A DNA stretch of 6,086 nucleotides, taken from contig RFLO01000016.1 in assembly GCA_003693875.1 (NCBI GenBank), positions 1-6,086 on the forward strand, read 5' to 3'. The translations under genes and the position numbers were made by a program. Below the pieces are notes generated by a model. It had not been told where the DNA came from. It made no database searches and saw only the letters and a list, made by a program, of their open reading frames with translations. The stretch's first letter is position 1, and each line of letters opens with the position of its first letter. The DNA comes from Candidatus Pacearchaeota archaeon. GTDB taxonomy: Archaea > Nanobdellota > Nanobdellia > Pacearchaeales > GW2011-AR1. Of the stretch, positions 1 through 5,116 are shown one piece after another.

Positions 1-666
1 AATTTGAATTTGATGAAAGAAAAGAAAATTTCTTTTAAGGAGTTTGAAAAAAACATTGGAGAGTTTGAAGGAAATGGTTTTACAACAATTGTTGTTTCCG
101 AGAATGGAAAGGCGATTGGGATTATTGGAATTGCAGACTCTTTGAAAGAGGATTCAAAAGAGGCAATTGCGCAGTTGAATGAAGATGGCTACAAAACTGT
201 TATGCTTACTGGCGATAATGAGACAACTGCGAGGGCAATTGCGAGAGAAGTTGGAATAAAGGAGGTTATTGCAAATGTTCTTCCGGGAGAGAAGTCAGAG
301 AAGGTTGCGCAGCTTCAGAGTCAAGGAATGGTTGCTTTTGTTGGCGACGGCATTAATGATGCTCCAGCTTTGAAGCAGGCAAATGTCGGCATTGCAATTG
401 GCTCTGGGACAGATATTGCAATAGAAGCAGGAGACATTGTTTTGGCTCGCGGAAGTTTGACAGGAGTTGTGCAAGCAATAAGGTTGAGCAAGGCAACTTT
501 CAAAAAGATAAAGCAAAACTTGTTTTGGGCCTTTGCTTACAACATTGTTGCGATACCTTTGGCAGTGATTGGAGTTTTGCATCCGGTTATTGCAGAAATT
601 GCAATGGCGTTGTCGTCAATAACAGTTGTGAGCAATGCGAATTTGTTGAGGAGGGTTGAGATTTAG
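1..666 (+). CDS. copA: Cu+-transporting P1B-type ATPase, C-terminal part (5' end outside window)
   Basis: Heavy-metal P-type ATPase that pumps metal across the cytoplasmic membrane using ATP. The frame is open to the left edge, so this is only the C-terminal third; the phosphorylation site (DKTGT) and the CPC metal site lie upstream. Counting from codon 4-6 as residue 1, TGDN is at 69-72 and GDGINDAP at 114-121, both hallmarks of the P domain. Two final membrane helices follow at about 172-193 and 195-212. They carry YN-x4-P (Y179, N180, P185) and MxxSS (M201, S204, S205), the known pattern of the Cu+-specific P1B-1 subgroup, so Cu+ (or Ag+) is the inferred substrate. The ending VSNANLLRR is typical of the family, so the 3' end is intact. 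The gene faces a minus-strand neighbour and shares no operon with it in this window. Confidence 0.95.
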   Translation, partial: NLNLMKEKKISFKEFEKNIGEFEGNGFTTIVVSENGKAIGIIGIADSLKEDSKEAIAQLNEDGYKTVMLTGDNETTARAIAREVGIKEVIANVLPGEKSEKVAQLQSQGMVAFVGDGINDAPALKQANVGIAIGSGTDIAIEAGDIVLARGSLTGVVQAIRLSKATFKKIKQNLFWAFAYNIVAIPLAVIGVLHPVIAEIAMALSSITVVSNANLLRRVEI

Positions 667-699
667 AATTTGAAATTAAGTGAAGTTATTGTTGGGTTT

Positions 700-730
700 G
701 TTGATGTGTTTCAATTCTTCTATTTTCTTT
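700..730 (+). terminator. T-rich stretch after the P-type ATPase gene
   Basis: The 69-bp spacer between the convergent genes ending at 666 (+) and 736 (-) has T-rich runs, clearest at 706-730 (TTTCAATTCTTCTATTTTCTTT region). Archaeal termination often occurs at T-rich tracts without a hairpin, and I see no strong stem here. The role is inferred from position and composition only. Confidence 0.35.
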
Positions 731-735
731 AAGAT

Positions 736-1074
736 TCAATTTTCTAATTCTTTTAATAAAGACTCTATGCTGCTTTCCCCAATCTTTCTCGCTTCTTGTT
801 CCAGCACGCCCCTCATTGATTCCGGTATAATTATGTGAGGGTTACTTGGAGTTAACTCATAATAGCGAGGGTCTTCAGGATGTGGCGCGCTGAACTTTCG
901 GGCATCTCTAAGAATTGATTTAGAAATTGTTTGTTTCATTTCTACATGGCCTTTCTCTCGTCCTATTTGGTAGCTTTTGTAAGACGCCCCTAGTGCGCCA
1001 GCAAGAGCAACTGCTCCAATAGCTAATGCTGCAATTATGTTGTATGCTCTCTTGTAGTTTTCATCGGTTGTCAT
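736..1074 (-). CDS. Small membrane-anchored protein of unknown function
   Basis: A 112-residue protein that I do not recognise. Residues 1-10 are polar, followed by one hydrophobic helix at about 11-32 rich in Ala, Gly, Ile and Leu, then a hydrophilic C-terminal part of about 80 residues with many charges. There is no cysteine and no signal peptidase site that I can see, so a single N-terminal membrane anchor is the simplest reading. Residues 95-112 could form an amphipathic helix (GESSIESLLKELEN). The ATG start at 1074 is supported by a TATA-like box 22-29 nt upstream, which would give a leaderless mRNA. It lies downstream of the minus-strand propeller gene but has its own promoter, so the two need not be co-transcribed. 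Confidence 0.72.
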   Translation of the reverse strand: MTTDENYKRAYNIIAALAIGAVALAGALGASYKSYQIGREKGHVEMKQTISKSILRDARKFSAPHPEDPRYYELTPSNPHIIIPESMRGVLEQEARKIGESSIESLLKELEN

Positions 1075-1095
1075 ACTATAACCACTTTTTAGTAG

Positions 1096-1104
1096 TATTT
1101 AAAT
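1096..1104 (-). promoter_or_regulatory. TATA-like box of the small membrane protein gene (leaderless)
   Basis: On the minus strand this reads ATTTAAATA, preceded by a purine-rich CGAAAG that can serve as a BRE. Its centre is about 25 nt before the ATG at 1074, so transcription would start at or next to the start codon. Confidence 0.6.
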
Positions 1105-1111
1105 CTTTCGG

Positions 1112-1138
1112 TTTTGTAAAAGAGAGGGTTTAGAATTT
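1112..1138 (+). repeat. 27-bp direct repeat, left copy (module A)
   Basis: The sequence starting TTTTGTAAAAGAGAGGG and ending GTTTAGAATTT is identical over 27 bp to 3192-3218, in the same orientation and 2,080 bp away. A related core (GAGAGGGTTTAG) is also at 2095-2106. This copy sits between the leftward TATA box at 1096-1104 and the 3' end of the propeller gene, and lacks the right-hand BRE/TATA half found in the other two copies. Confidence 0.85.
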
Positions 1139-1151
1139 AACTTTTTTATCT

Positions 1152-2042
1152 TTATATCCAATCTCCTTCTCCAAAATTCCTATCTAATTTTTCTAAAAAT
1201 TCAAGAGGCACTGCAGTGATTGAACCTACATTTATGACTTTTCCCTCAAGCAACACTCTTTCTCGGTAGTACTCTCTATCCCTTAATTCCAAAGCGTGGA
1301 TTGTATCACTTCGTTGGCATCCGGCATACAAAACCTCCCTGCCTTGCTCATTTACAGAATGAATGGACGCAATGATAAAAGGAGGCTCTGCTGTTGGCAG
1401 CACCCCTACTATCCTTTGAGTTTGACCATCAAAGGCGTAAACTTCTCTACTTCTCCAGCAGCTCCAATGATTTCTCCAGCTGCCAAAATAAAGCATCTTC
1501 CCATCAATTGAAATGTCCAGACCCTCAACCCACTCTCCGCATGTGGCAATCCTTTCATTTTTCGCTGTGTCAACCAAGCATCTTCGCGTGAACCCTTCAA
1601 CATGATATAATCTTCCATTTAATGTTCTTACTTCATATGGTACAATTAAATTGTCATGCCAAACCTTTCCTTCGTGGTCTGCTATTTTTCCTTGGCCGGA
1701 CAAACACACTAAAACATCGTCTCCCTCTCTCCATATTCCCCACGGCGCCGCTCCTTTTTCATATCTTCTAATTTCTTTTACTTTTTCCCCATCTGTTGCC
1801 ATGAGCGCATTTGGCAATTGCGTGAAGTAAAGTCGTGAAGTTGGTGGGTCGTAGAATGTTACATTTGCCCTAATTGAAATTTCCCTCATTGAATTGCCGT
1901 CAGGAGTTATATAAAGCGGCTGGTTTGGACCACTCCATAGCTGACATACCAATCCATAATCCTCTCCCAAGCCTTGATAAACTGGCTTAAGCGGGTGGTG
2001 TTGCACAACTTCGCCATTTTCCAATGCACTTTCAATTGCCAT
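1152..2042 (-). CDS. Beta-propeller-like protein, solitary copy of a locally amplified family
   Basis: A 296-residue protein built from six degenerate repeats of about 35-45 residues (roughly 22-57, 58-93, 99-131, 132-168, 171-214, 220-266). Most carry a G-x-x-LY or LV strand followed by a D-G or similar turn: TSRLYFTQ, GDDVLVCL, NGRLYH, DGKMLYFG, GREVLYAG. This is the usual look of a six-bladed beta-propeller, a fold often used for binding; no catalytic motif is visible. There is no signal peptide or membrane helix, so it is probably cytosolic. It is about two-thirds identical by eye to the propeller at 5065-6018 but lacks that protein's 45-residue N-terminal tail and has extra aromatic-rich loops near 188-199 (WRNHWSCWRS) and 216-221. 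The start follows a TATA-like box 22-29 nt upstream. The ligand is unknown; the blade count is inferred from sequence only. Confidence 0.85.
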   Translation of the reverse strand: MAIESALENGEVVQHHPLKPVYQGLGEDYGLVCQLWSGPNQPLYITPDGNSMREISIRANVTFYDPPTSRLYFTQLPNALMATDGEKVKEIRRYEKGAAPWGIWREGDDVLVCLSGQGKIADHEGKVWHDNLIVPYEVRTLNGRLYHVEGFTRRCLVDTAKNERIATCGEWVEGLDISIDGKMLYFGSWRNHWSCWRSREVYAFDGQTQRIVGVLPTAEPPFIIASIHSVNEQGREVLYAGCQRSDTIHALELRDREYYRERVLLEGKVINVGSITAVPLEFLEKLDRNFGEGDWI

Positions 2043-2063
2043 ATTACAATCGTTTCGTAGCGG

Positions 2064-2071
2064 TATTTAAG
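2064..2071 (-). promoter_or_regulatory. TATA-like box of the solitary propeller gene (leaderless)
   Basis: Minus-strand CTTAAATA preceded by ACAAAAA, a plausible BRE. The centre is about 25 nt before the ATG at 2042. It forms the left half of a divergent promoter whose right half drives the MNT/HEPN pair. Confidence 0.6.
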
Positions 2072-2115
2072 TTTTTGTGTGCTGCTGGAAAGTTGAGAGG
2101 GTTTAGGAATTTAAA

Positions 2116-2146
2116 AAATGTTTCTGAAATGTGAACAAAAAGTTTA
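2116..2146 (+). repeat. 31-bp direct repeat, left copy (right half of module B)
   Basis: The run starting AAATGTTTCTGAAATG and ending AAAAAGTTTA is identical to 3224-3254 over 31 bp. Upstream, the core GAGAGGGTTTAG at 2095-2106 is also shared, with small indels between. The repeat contains an ATG (2118) that opens a frame beginning MFLKCEQKVY, but it lies upstream of the TATA box and is unlikely to be translated. Confidence 0.85.
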
Positions 2147-2150
2147 TAAA
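2135..2150 (+). promoter_or_regulatory. BRE/TATA promoter of the MNT/HEPN operon
   Basis: ACAAAAAGTTTATAAA matches the archaeal BRE plus TATA pattern. TTTATAAA at 2143-2150 is centred about 28 nt before the ATG at 2175, so the mRNA would be leaderless or nearly so. This promoter is the reason for rejecting the upstream in-frame ATG at 2118. Confidence 0.7.
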
Positions 2151-2174
2151 TTAGAAACTTGTGGTTTATGTATT

Positions 2175-2714
2175 ATGAACATTAGTAGCATTTTATCAAC
2201 AAAGGAAAGGATAAGAATTTTAGAAAGTGTTCTGTTTAGAGAAGACGGATTTGGAGTTAATGAAATTGCTAAACAATTAAAATTAAGCAAGGCTCTTGTT
2301 TCAAAATATTTCGACATTTTAATTAAAGGGAAAATATTGGTAAGAATGAAGAAGAAATTTTATGTTTCCGGTAATGTTCGTGCTAAAAGTTTGAAAATCT
2401 TGTTAAATCTGCAGAAATTTGAACCTAGAATTTTCAAAAAATACAAATTTGTTAAAAGTGCGGGTGTTTATGGGAGTTGTGCTAAGGGAACTAATACAGA
2501 AAACTCTGATGTTGATTTGTGGGTGAAGGTTGATAAACTCAGGGAAAAAGAAATTGTGAGACTTGGTTTGGATTTGAGGAGAAAAATTAGCAATATAAAA
2601 ATTCTTTTTCTCGATGACGAAAAAATAATGGCAATAAAAAAAGACGATCCTATATTTTATTACTCTTTGTATTTCGGATCTATAATAATTTACGGTGGAG
2701 AGGATGAAATTTGA
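2175..2714 (+). CDS. Winged-HTH plus MNT-type nucleotidyltransferase, likely antitoxin of a MNT/HEPN pair
   Basis: A 179-residue protein with two parts. Residues about 8-65 look like a winged helix-turn-helix (GVNEIAKQLKLSKALVSKYF holds the recognition region). Residues about 90-179 form a minimal nucleotidyltransferase: GS-x9-S-D-V-D places G100, S101, D112 and D114 at the active site, and D147 or D148 in ILFLDDEK may be the third acidic residue. In the known MntA/HepT systems, the MNT enzyme modifies (AMPylates) a tyrosine of its HEPN partner and so silences the toxin. The downstream HEPN gene overlaps by 11 nt, which supports a paired role. The fused HTH suggests autoregulation, an inference. 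I chose the ATG at 2175 over the in-frame ATG at 2118 because the latter lies inside a duplicated promoter repeat, before the TATA box. Confidence 0.88.
   Translation: MNISSILSTKERIRILESVLFREDGFGVNEIAKQLKLSKALVSKYFDILIKGKILVRMKKKFYVSGNVRAKSLKILLNLQKFEPRIFKKYKFVKSAGVYGSCAKGTNTENSDVDLWVKVDKLREKEIVRLGLDLRRKISNIKILFLDDEKIMAIKKDDPIFYYSLYFGSIIIYGGEDEI
2694..2700 (+). promoter_or_regulatory. Ribosome binding site of the HEPN gene
   Basis: GGTGGAG lies 3-9 nt before the ATG at 2704, inside the end of the MNT gene. A GTG start at 2695 is possible in the same frame, but it would consume this site, so the ATG at 2704 is preferred. Confidence 0.55.
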
Positions 2715-3141
2715 TGTAAAAAGATTGGTTGAATTGGGATTGTTAAGGAAAATACCTGTATCAAGAGAGAAAGCTCAGGATAGTATAAAAACTGCTGAAT
2801 CGTGGTTAAGCGAAGGGAAAAAGAATTTGAGAAGCAAGGCTTTTAGGTCATGCTTGCTTTCAAGTTATTTAGCAATGTTTCATTCTGGAAGGGCTGTTTT
2901 GTTTGTAAACGGCTACAGAGAAAAGTCTCATTTTGCGGTTGCGAGGTTTCTTGAAGATTTTTATGTAAGAAAAAATTTGCTTGAGAAGAAATGGGTAGAA
3001 ATTCTTGACTATTATAGAGAAACTAGACATGATGATCAATATGGCACTTCTTTTATAGCTACAGAGCAAGAAGCTAAAAACGCATTGAGGTCGGCGCAAG
3101 AATTTGTTGAAAGAATAAAGGCATTGCTAGACAGTTATTAA
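2704..3141 (+). CDS. HEPN-domain protein, likely RNase toxin partner of the MNT protein
   Basis: A 145-residue, mostly helical protein. The body resembles the PF05168-type HEPN fold: an N-terminal helix with AESWLSEGKKNLRSKAF (about 31-47), the YLAMFHSGRAVLFVNGY helix (about 55-71), YREKSHFAVARFL (about 71-83) and a C-terminal YYRETRHDDQYG (103-114) at the place of the family's catalytic or modification motif. Known HepT toxins carry R-x4-H-x-Y. Here R105 and H109 are three residues apart and Y113 follows, so the motif is non-canonical; activity as an RNase is therefore inferred from gene pairing rather than proven by residues. Y113 is a candidate for modification by the MNT partner. The coupled 11-nt overlap indicates translation from one mRNA. 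The alternative is a non-toxic HEPN regulator or nucleotide-binding partner. Confidence 0.85.
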   Translation: MKFDVKRLVELGLLRKIPVSREKAQDSIKTAESWLSEGKKNLRSKAFRSCLLSSYLAMFHSGRAVLFVNGYREKSHFAVARFLEDFYVRKNLLEKKWVEILDYYRETRHDDQYGTSFIATEQEAKNALRSAQEFVERIKALLDSY

Positions 3142-3163
3142 ATTATTTACACAATTGCAAATT

Positions 3164-3178
3164 AGATTAACATAATCT
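3164..3178 (+). terminator. Possible AT-rich hairpin after the HEPN gene
   Basis: AGATTA at 3164-3169 pairs with TAATCT at 3173-3178 around a three-base loop, then TTATTTAATA follows. The stem is weak and archaea do not need hairpins to terminate, so this is tentative. Confidence 0.25.
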
Positions 3179-3191
3179 TATTTAATACATA

Positions 3192-3218
3192 TTTTGTAAA
3201 AGAGAGGGTTTAGAATTT
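3192..3218 (+). repeat. 27-bp direct repeat, right copy (module C)
   Basis: Identical over 27 bp to 1112-1138 in the same orientation. A leftward TATA-like remnant (TATTTAA, 3179-3185) lies 13 nt before it, as in module A (16 nt), although here no minus-strand gene follows; the HEPN gene's 3' end occupies that side. Confidence 0.85.
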
Positions 3219-3223
3219 TTAAG

Positions 3224-3254
3224 AAATGTTTCTGAAATGTGAACAAAAAGTTTA
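3224..3254 (+). repeat. 31-bp direct repeat, right copy (right half of module C)
   Basis: Identical to 2116-2146 over 31 bp. It carries the BRE-like ACAAAAAG and the start of a TATA box. The two copies diverge right after GTTTA (TAAAT in B, CAGAG in C), so the TATA element is weaker here. Confidence 0.85.
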
Positions 3255-3258
3255 CAGA
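3243..3258 (+). promoter_or_regulatory. Putative promoter of the small membrane protein gene (degenerate TATA)
   Basis: ACAAAAAGTTTACAGA is the copy of the promoter at 2135-2150 with TTTATAAA changed to TTTACAGA. Its centre is about 35 nt before the ATG at 3289. The changed box may lower strength. Confidence 0.4.
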
Positions 3259-3288
3259 GGTTTTGTTTTGGGTGTTGGCTTTTGGTTA

Positions 3289-3501
3289 ATGCATATTACT
3301 CATTATGCTGGCTTGTTTTGGCTTTACGCGACAGCGTTTATTTCAGGAGTTTCTATAGTTTGGCTTTTCATTTATAGCATTAAAACAATTAAAGAGAACG
3401 AGAAATTTTTAGGAGAGGTATATTTACTCACAAGCCTTGCAATGATTTTGTCTTATCTTGGGAATATTGTTTACGTGATTTTTATGGGTAGGTTCCCATA
3501 A
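3289..3501 (+). CDS. Small two-helix membrane protein of unknown function
   Basis: A 70-residue hydrophobic protein that I do not recognise. Two membrane helices are visible, at about 7-29 (GLFWLYATAFISGVSIVWLF core) and 44-66 (VYLLTSLAMILSYLGNIVYV core), separated by a charged loop KTIKENEKF. The same frame is open from an ATG at 3226, which would add a third hydrophobic stretch and the N-terminus MFLKCEQKVY. That segment is the duplicated promoter repeat that also precedes the MNT gene, so it is probably not protein. A TTG start between the two remains possible because the hydrophobic run continues upstream of 3289. Membrane proteins of this size next to toxin-antitoxin genes could be partners, but nothing here shows it. 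Confidence 0.6.
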   Translation: MHITHYAGLFWLYATAFISGVSIVWLFIYSIKTIKENEKFLGEVYLLTSLAMILSYLGNIVYVIFMGRFP

Positions 3502-3775
3502 TCCTAGGAATACTTTGATGGGAGTGCTTGTTTTGGTTTTGCGTGAGGCAATGTTTAGAATGACTATTAAAAATGGAGAAAGTTGTGAACGTAATACGCT
3601 CCAAGCGAACATTGCTGACTAAGTGCGTAACTAACAGCCAAGCCATTTTCAAAGCGCTTTCTTGTTCTTTCAAAACCTACAAGCGTTGCTCTAAAACCAC
3701 ATTGTATCTTGCCAAGTGTTACTACCGAAAAGTTTATAAATAAATGGGCGCCCGTTTTGTAGCAATAAACTCAAA
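3502..3775. other. Spacer without a convincing gene; possible gene relic or RNA
   Basis: The 274 bp before the MoxR gene end in its promoter. A 35-codon frame (3518-3622, +) has no recognisable content. On the minus strand a 67-codon frame is open from 3770 down to a stop at 3567-3569, with protein-like composition (for example GFERTRKRFENGLAVSYALS) but no usable ATG or GTG start and no promoter that I can see. The stretch seems less AT-rich than its surroundings and has a 10-bp palindrome AAAGCGCTTT at 3651-3660. A 5'-truncated pseudogene or a structured RNA are both possible; chance is too. Confidence 0.35.
3725..3740 (+). promoter_or_regulatory. BRE/TATA promoter of the MoxR-propeller operon
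   Basis: CCGAAAAGTTTATAAA is a strong match to the archaeal BRE plus TATA pattern, and AAAAGTTTATAAAT is shared with the MNT/HEPN promoter. The TATA centre is about 39 nt before the ATG at 3776, giving an expected leader of roughly 12-15 nt with no clear Shine-Dalgarno sequence. Confidence 0.7.
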
Positions 3776-5050
3776 ATGAAGCTCAGAACATACAAAAACA
3801 GCACAGAATTGGGAAGCTTGCATGGCAAGCCCATTTACATGAGTGATTTGACAGAGGCTTGCCTAGTTGGAAGGCTAAACTTGTTTTTACTGGGCGACAC
3901 AGGATGCGGAAAAACCCAATTAGCTCGAGATGTAATGGATTATTTTCCTGACAATTTGTATTTTCTCGGCAGACCAGATATGACAACAAGAGATGTGTTT
4001 TACCAGCTTAACCCAAAGTTTTTGACTGCTCTTCAGGAGGGCAAACCTCTAGATGGTGTTGAAATGAAAGAGCTTCGGGAAGAAATTGGCAGAAGATTAA
4101 TAGTTGTTGACGAGCTTCCAAACTGCCCTGCAGCTGTTAGAAGTCAGTTGTTCAATTTATTTGATGGCTATGTCGAAATTGACGGCAAACACTATCCATT
4201 AGGGCGAGGAGATTACAGCGTTGGGATTGGAATGGGCAACATCGGGCAGGAGTTTACAGAATCGTGGAACGATTTAGGAAGGGCTTTGAGAGACAGAATG
4301 CATGTAACAATAGACCTTGACTATTTCCATCCAAATGGAAGAGACTTGTTAGAAATTTTGGCAGGCAACACAGACCCAAGGGTTGACTTTACAAGCCATC
4401 AGGATAGGGAAAAATTTGGGAACAACATAGTTGAGAGCTATCAGAGAATCAGAGAGCAACCAATTTCACTGGAAAAAGCTATTATTAGCGGATATTTGAC
4501 TCTTGGTTTGGATTATTGCGTGGCGGGAGGTATGCCGAGGAGCAAGAGGCAAATGAAATCTGCTTGGCCAAATGCAGTTGACAACCACGGAAAAGGAAGC
4601 GACGAAGCATTAATAAAACCAGTTTCCACAAGAACTGCAAAAAGCATTATTAGATTGTCTGACTCTCTTGATTATATCTTAAGACAGAGAGGCGTGCCTG
4701 AAGAAACCGTGCAACAAGGGCAGTTTGACTCAATGATGTTTGCATTTAGAATGATTGCTCCTTACTCTGGAATTTTAAATCCTGCTGCTGTTCAAAACTT
4801 TTATGATGGTGATAATTATGCTGCCACAGATGCTGTAATTCAGACAACAAGAGCCCAGTTTGAAGAAAAAAAGCAAGCGATAGGGGCTGCAATTGCCATG
4901 ATGAAAGAAGGAAAAATATATGATAGGATTATGAGGCAGTTTGATGGAAGATGGGCATTTATGCATGAGCTAGTGAGAGGGCTAAAAGGATATGCTGAAA
5001 AGCAGCCAATACACCAAAAAGAAAAAGGATGGAAAGATAAAACTAATTAA
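3776..5050 (+). CDS. MoxR-like AAA+ ATPase
   Basis: A 424-residue AAA+ ATPase of the MoxR type, a group of ATP-driven chaperones that remodel or activate partner proteins. Visible motifs: Walker A GDTGCGKT (40-47), Walker B LIVVDE (108-113), sensor 1 in GMGNIG (N155), the arginine-finger region ALRDRM (170-175) in the place of the family's usual A-x-x-DRF, and a sensor-2-like STRTAKSIIRL (284-294) in the lid. No signal peptide or membrane helix, so cytosolic. MoxR proteins are commonly 300-350 residues; this one adds about 100 C-terminal residues, helical and charged. Family members usually lie beside a von Willebrand A protein. None is here; instead a propeller gene starts 14 nt downstream and a second copy follows, which suggests that the propellers are its clients or adaptors (inference). 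The ATG at 3776 fits the promoter spacing. Confidence 0.9.
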   Translation: MKLRTYKNSTELGSLHGKPIYMSDLTEACLVGRLNLFLLGDTGCGKTQLARDVMDYFPDNLYFLGRPDMTTRDVFYQLNPKFLTALQEGKPLDGVEMKELREEIGRRLIVVDELPNCPAAVRSQLFNLFDGYVEIDGKHYPLGRGDYSVGIGMGNIGQEFTESWNDLGRALRDRMHVTIDLDYFHPNGRDLLEILAGNTDPRVDFTSHQDREKFGNNIVESYQRIREQPISLEKAIISGYLTLGLDYCVAGGMPRSKRQMKSAWPNAVDNHGKGSDEALIKPVSTRTAKSIIRLSDSLDYILRQRGVPEETVQQGQFDSMMFAFRMIAPYSGILNPAAVQNFYDGDNYAATDAVIQTTRAQFEEKKQAIGAAIAMMKEGKIYDRIMRQFDGRWAFMHELVRGLKGYAEKQPIHQKEKGWKDKTN

Positions 5051-5055
5051 AGGAG
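5051..5055 (+). promoter_or_regulatory. Shine-Dalgarno site of the operon propeller gene
   Basis: AGGAG ends nine bases before the ATG at 5065 and directly follows the MoxR stop codon (5048-5050). The next gene has only a weaker GAGAG-type site before its ATG at 6035. Confidence 0.6.
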
Positions 5056-5058
5056 AAA

Positions 5059-5116
5059 AATAAAATGAGCCAAGAAAAAAGAAAACCAACAATTGAATTG
5101 CCCGACACTTTCATGG
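5059..5116 (+). repeat. 58-bp tandem repeat spanning the start of the propeller genes, copy 1
   Basis: Matches 6029-6086 with one difference (C at 5103, A at 6073), which is silent (Pro CCC/CCA). The period is 970 bp, so it marks the start of a tandemly repeated gene unit. The match runs to the window edge and probably continues. Confidence 0.95.

Noticed and set aside
295..582. Minus-strand frames inside the P-type ATPase, MoxR and propeller genes
   Set aside because: They lie opposite well-supported genes, have no promoter or ribosome binding site, and show low-complexity or antisense-like composition.
662..671. A fourth copy of the GAGAGGGTTTAGAATTT repeat at the end of the P-type ATPase gene
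   Set aside because: Only TTTAGAATTT matches cleanly, and the remainder needs a gap; it also overlaps the conserved end of the coding region, so chance is likely.
1112..3254. CRISPR array
   Set aside because: The repeats are two or three copies about 1-2 kb apart with genes between them, not regularly spaced short repeats with spacers.
3484..3499. Hairpin ATGGG/CCCAT at the end of the small membrane protein gene as a terminator
   Set aside because: The stem is only five or six base pairs, lies inside the coding end and has no T run right after it.
3518..3622. A 34-residue plus-strand protein in the spacer before the MoxR gene
   Set aside because: No promoter or ribosome binding site at a fitting distance, no recognisable content, and it overlaps the minus-strand open frame. 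Too weak to call.
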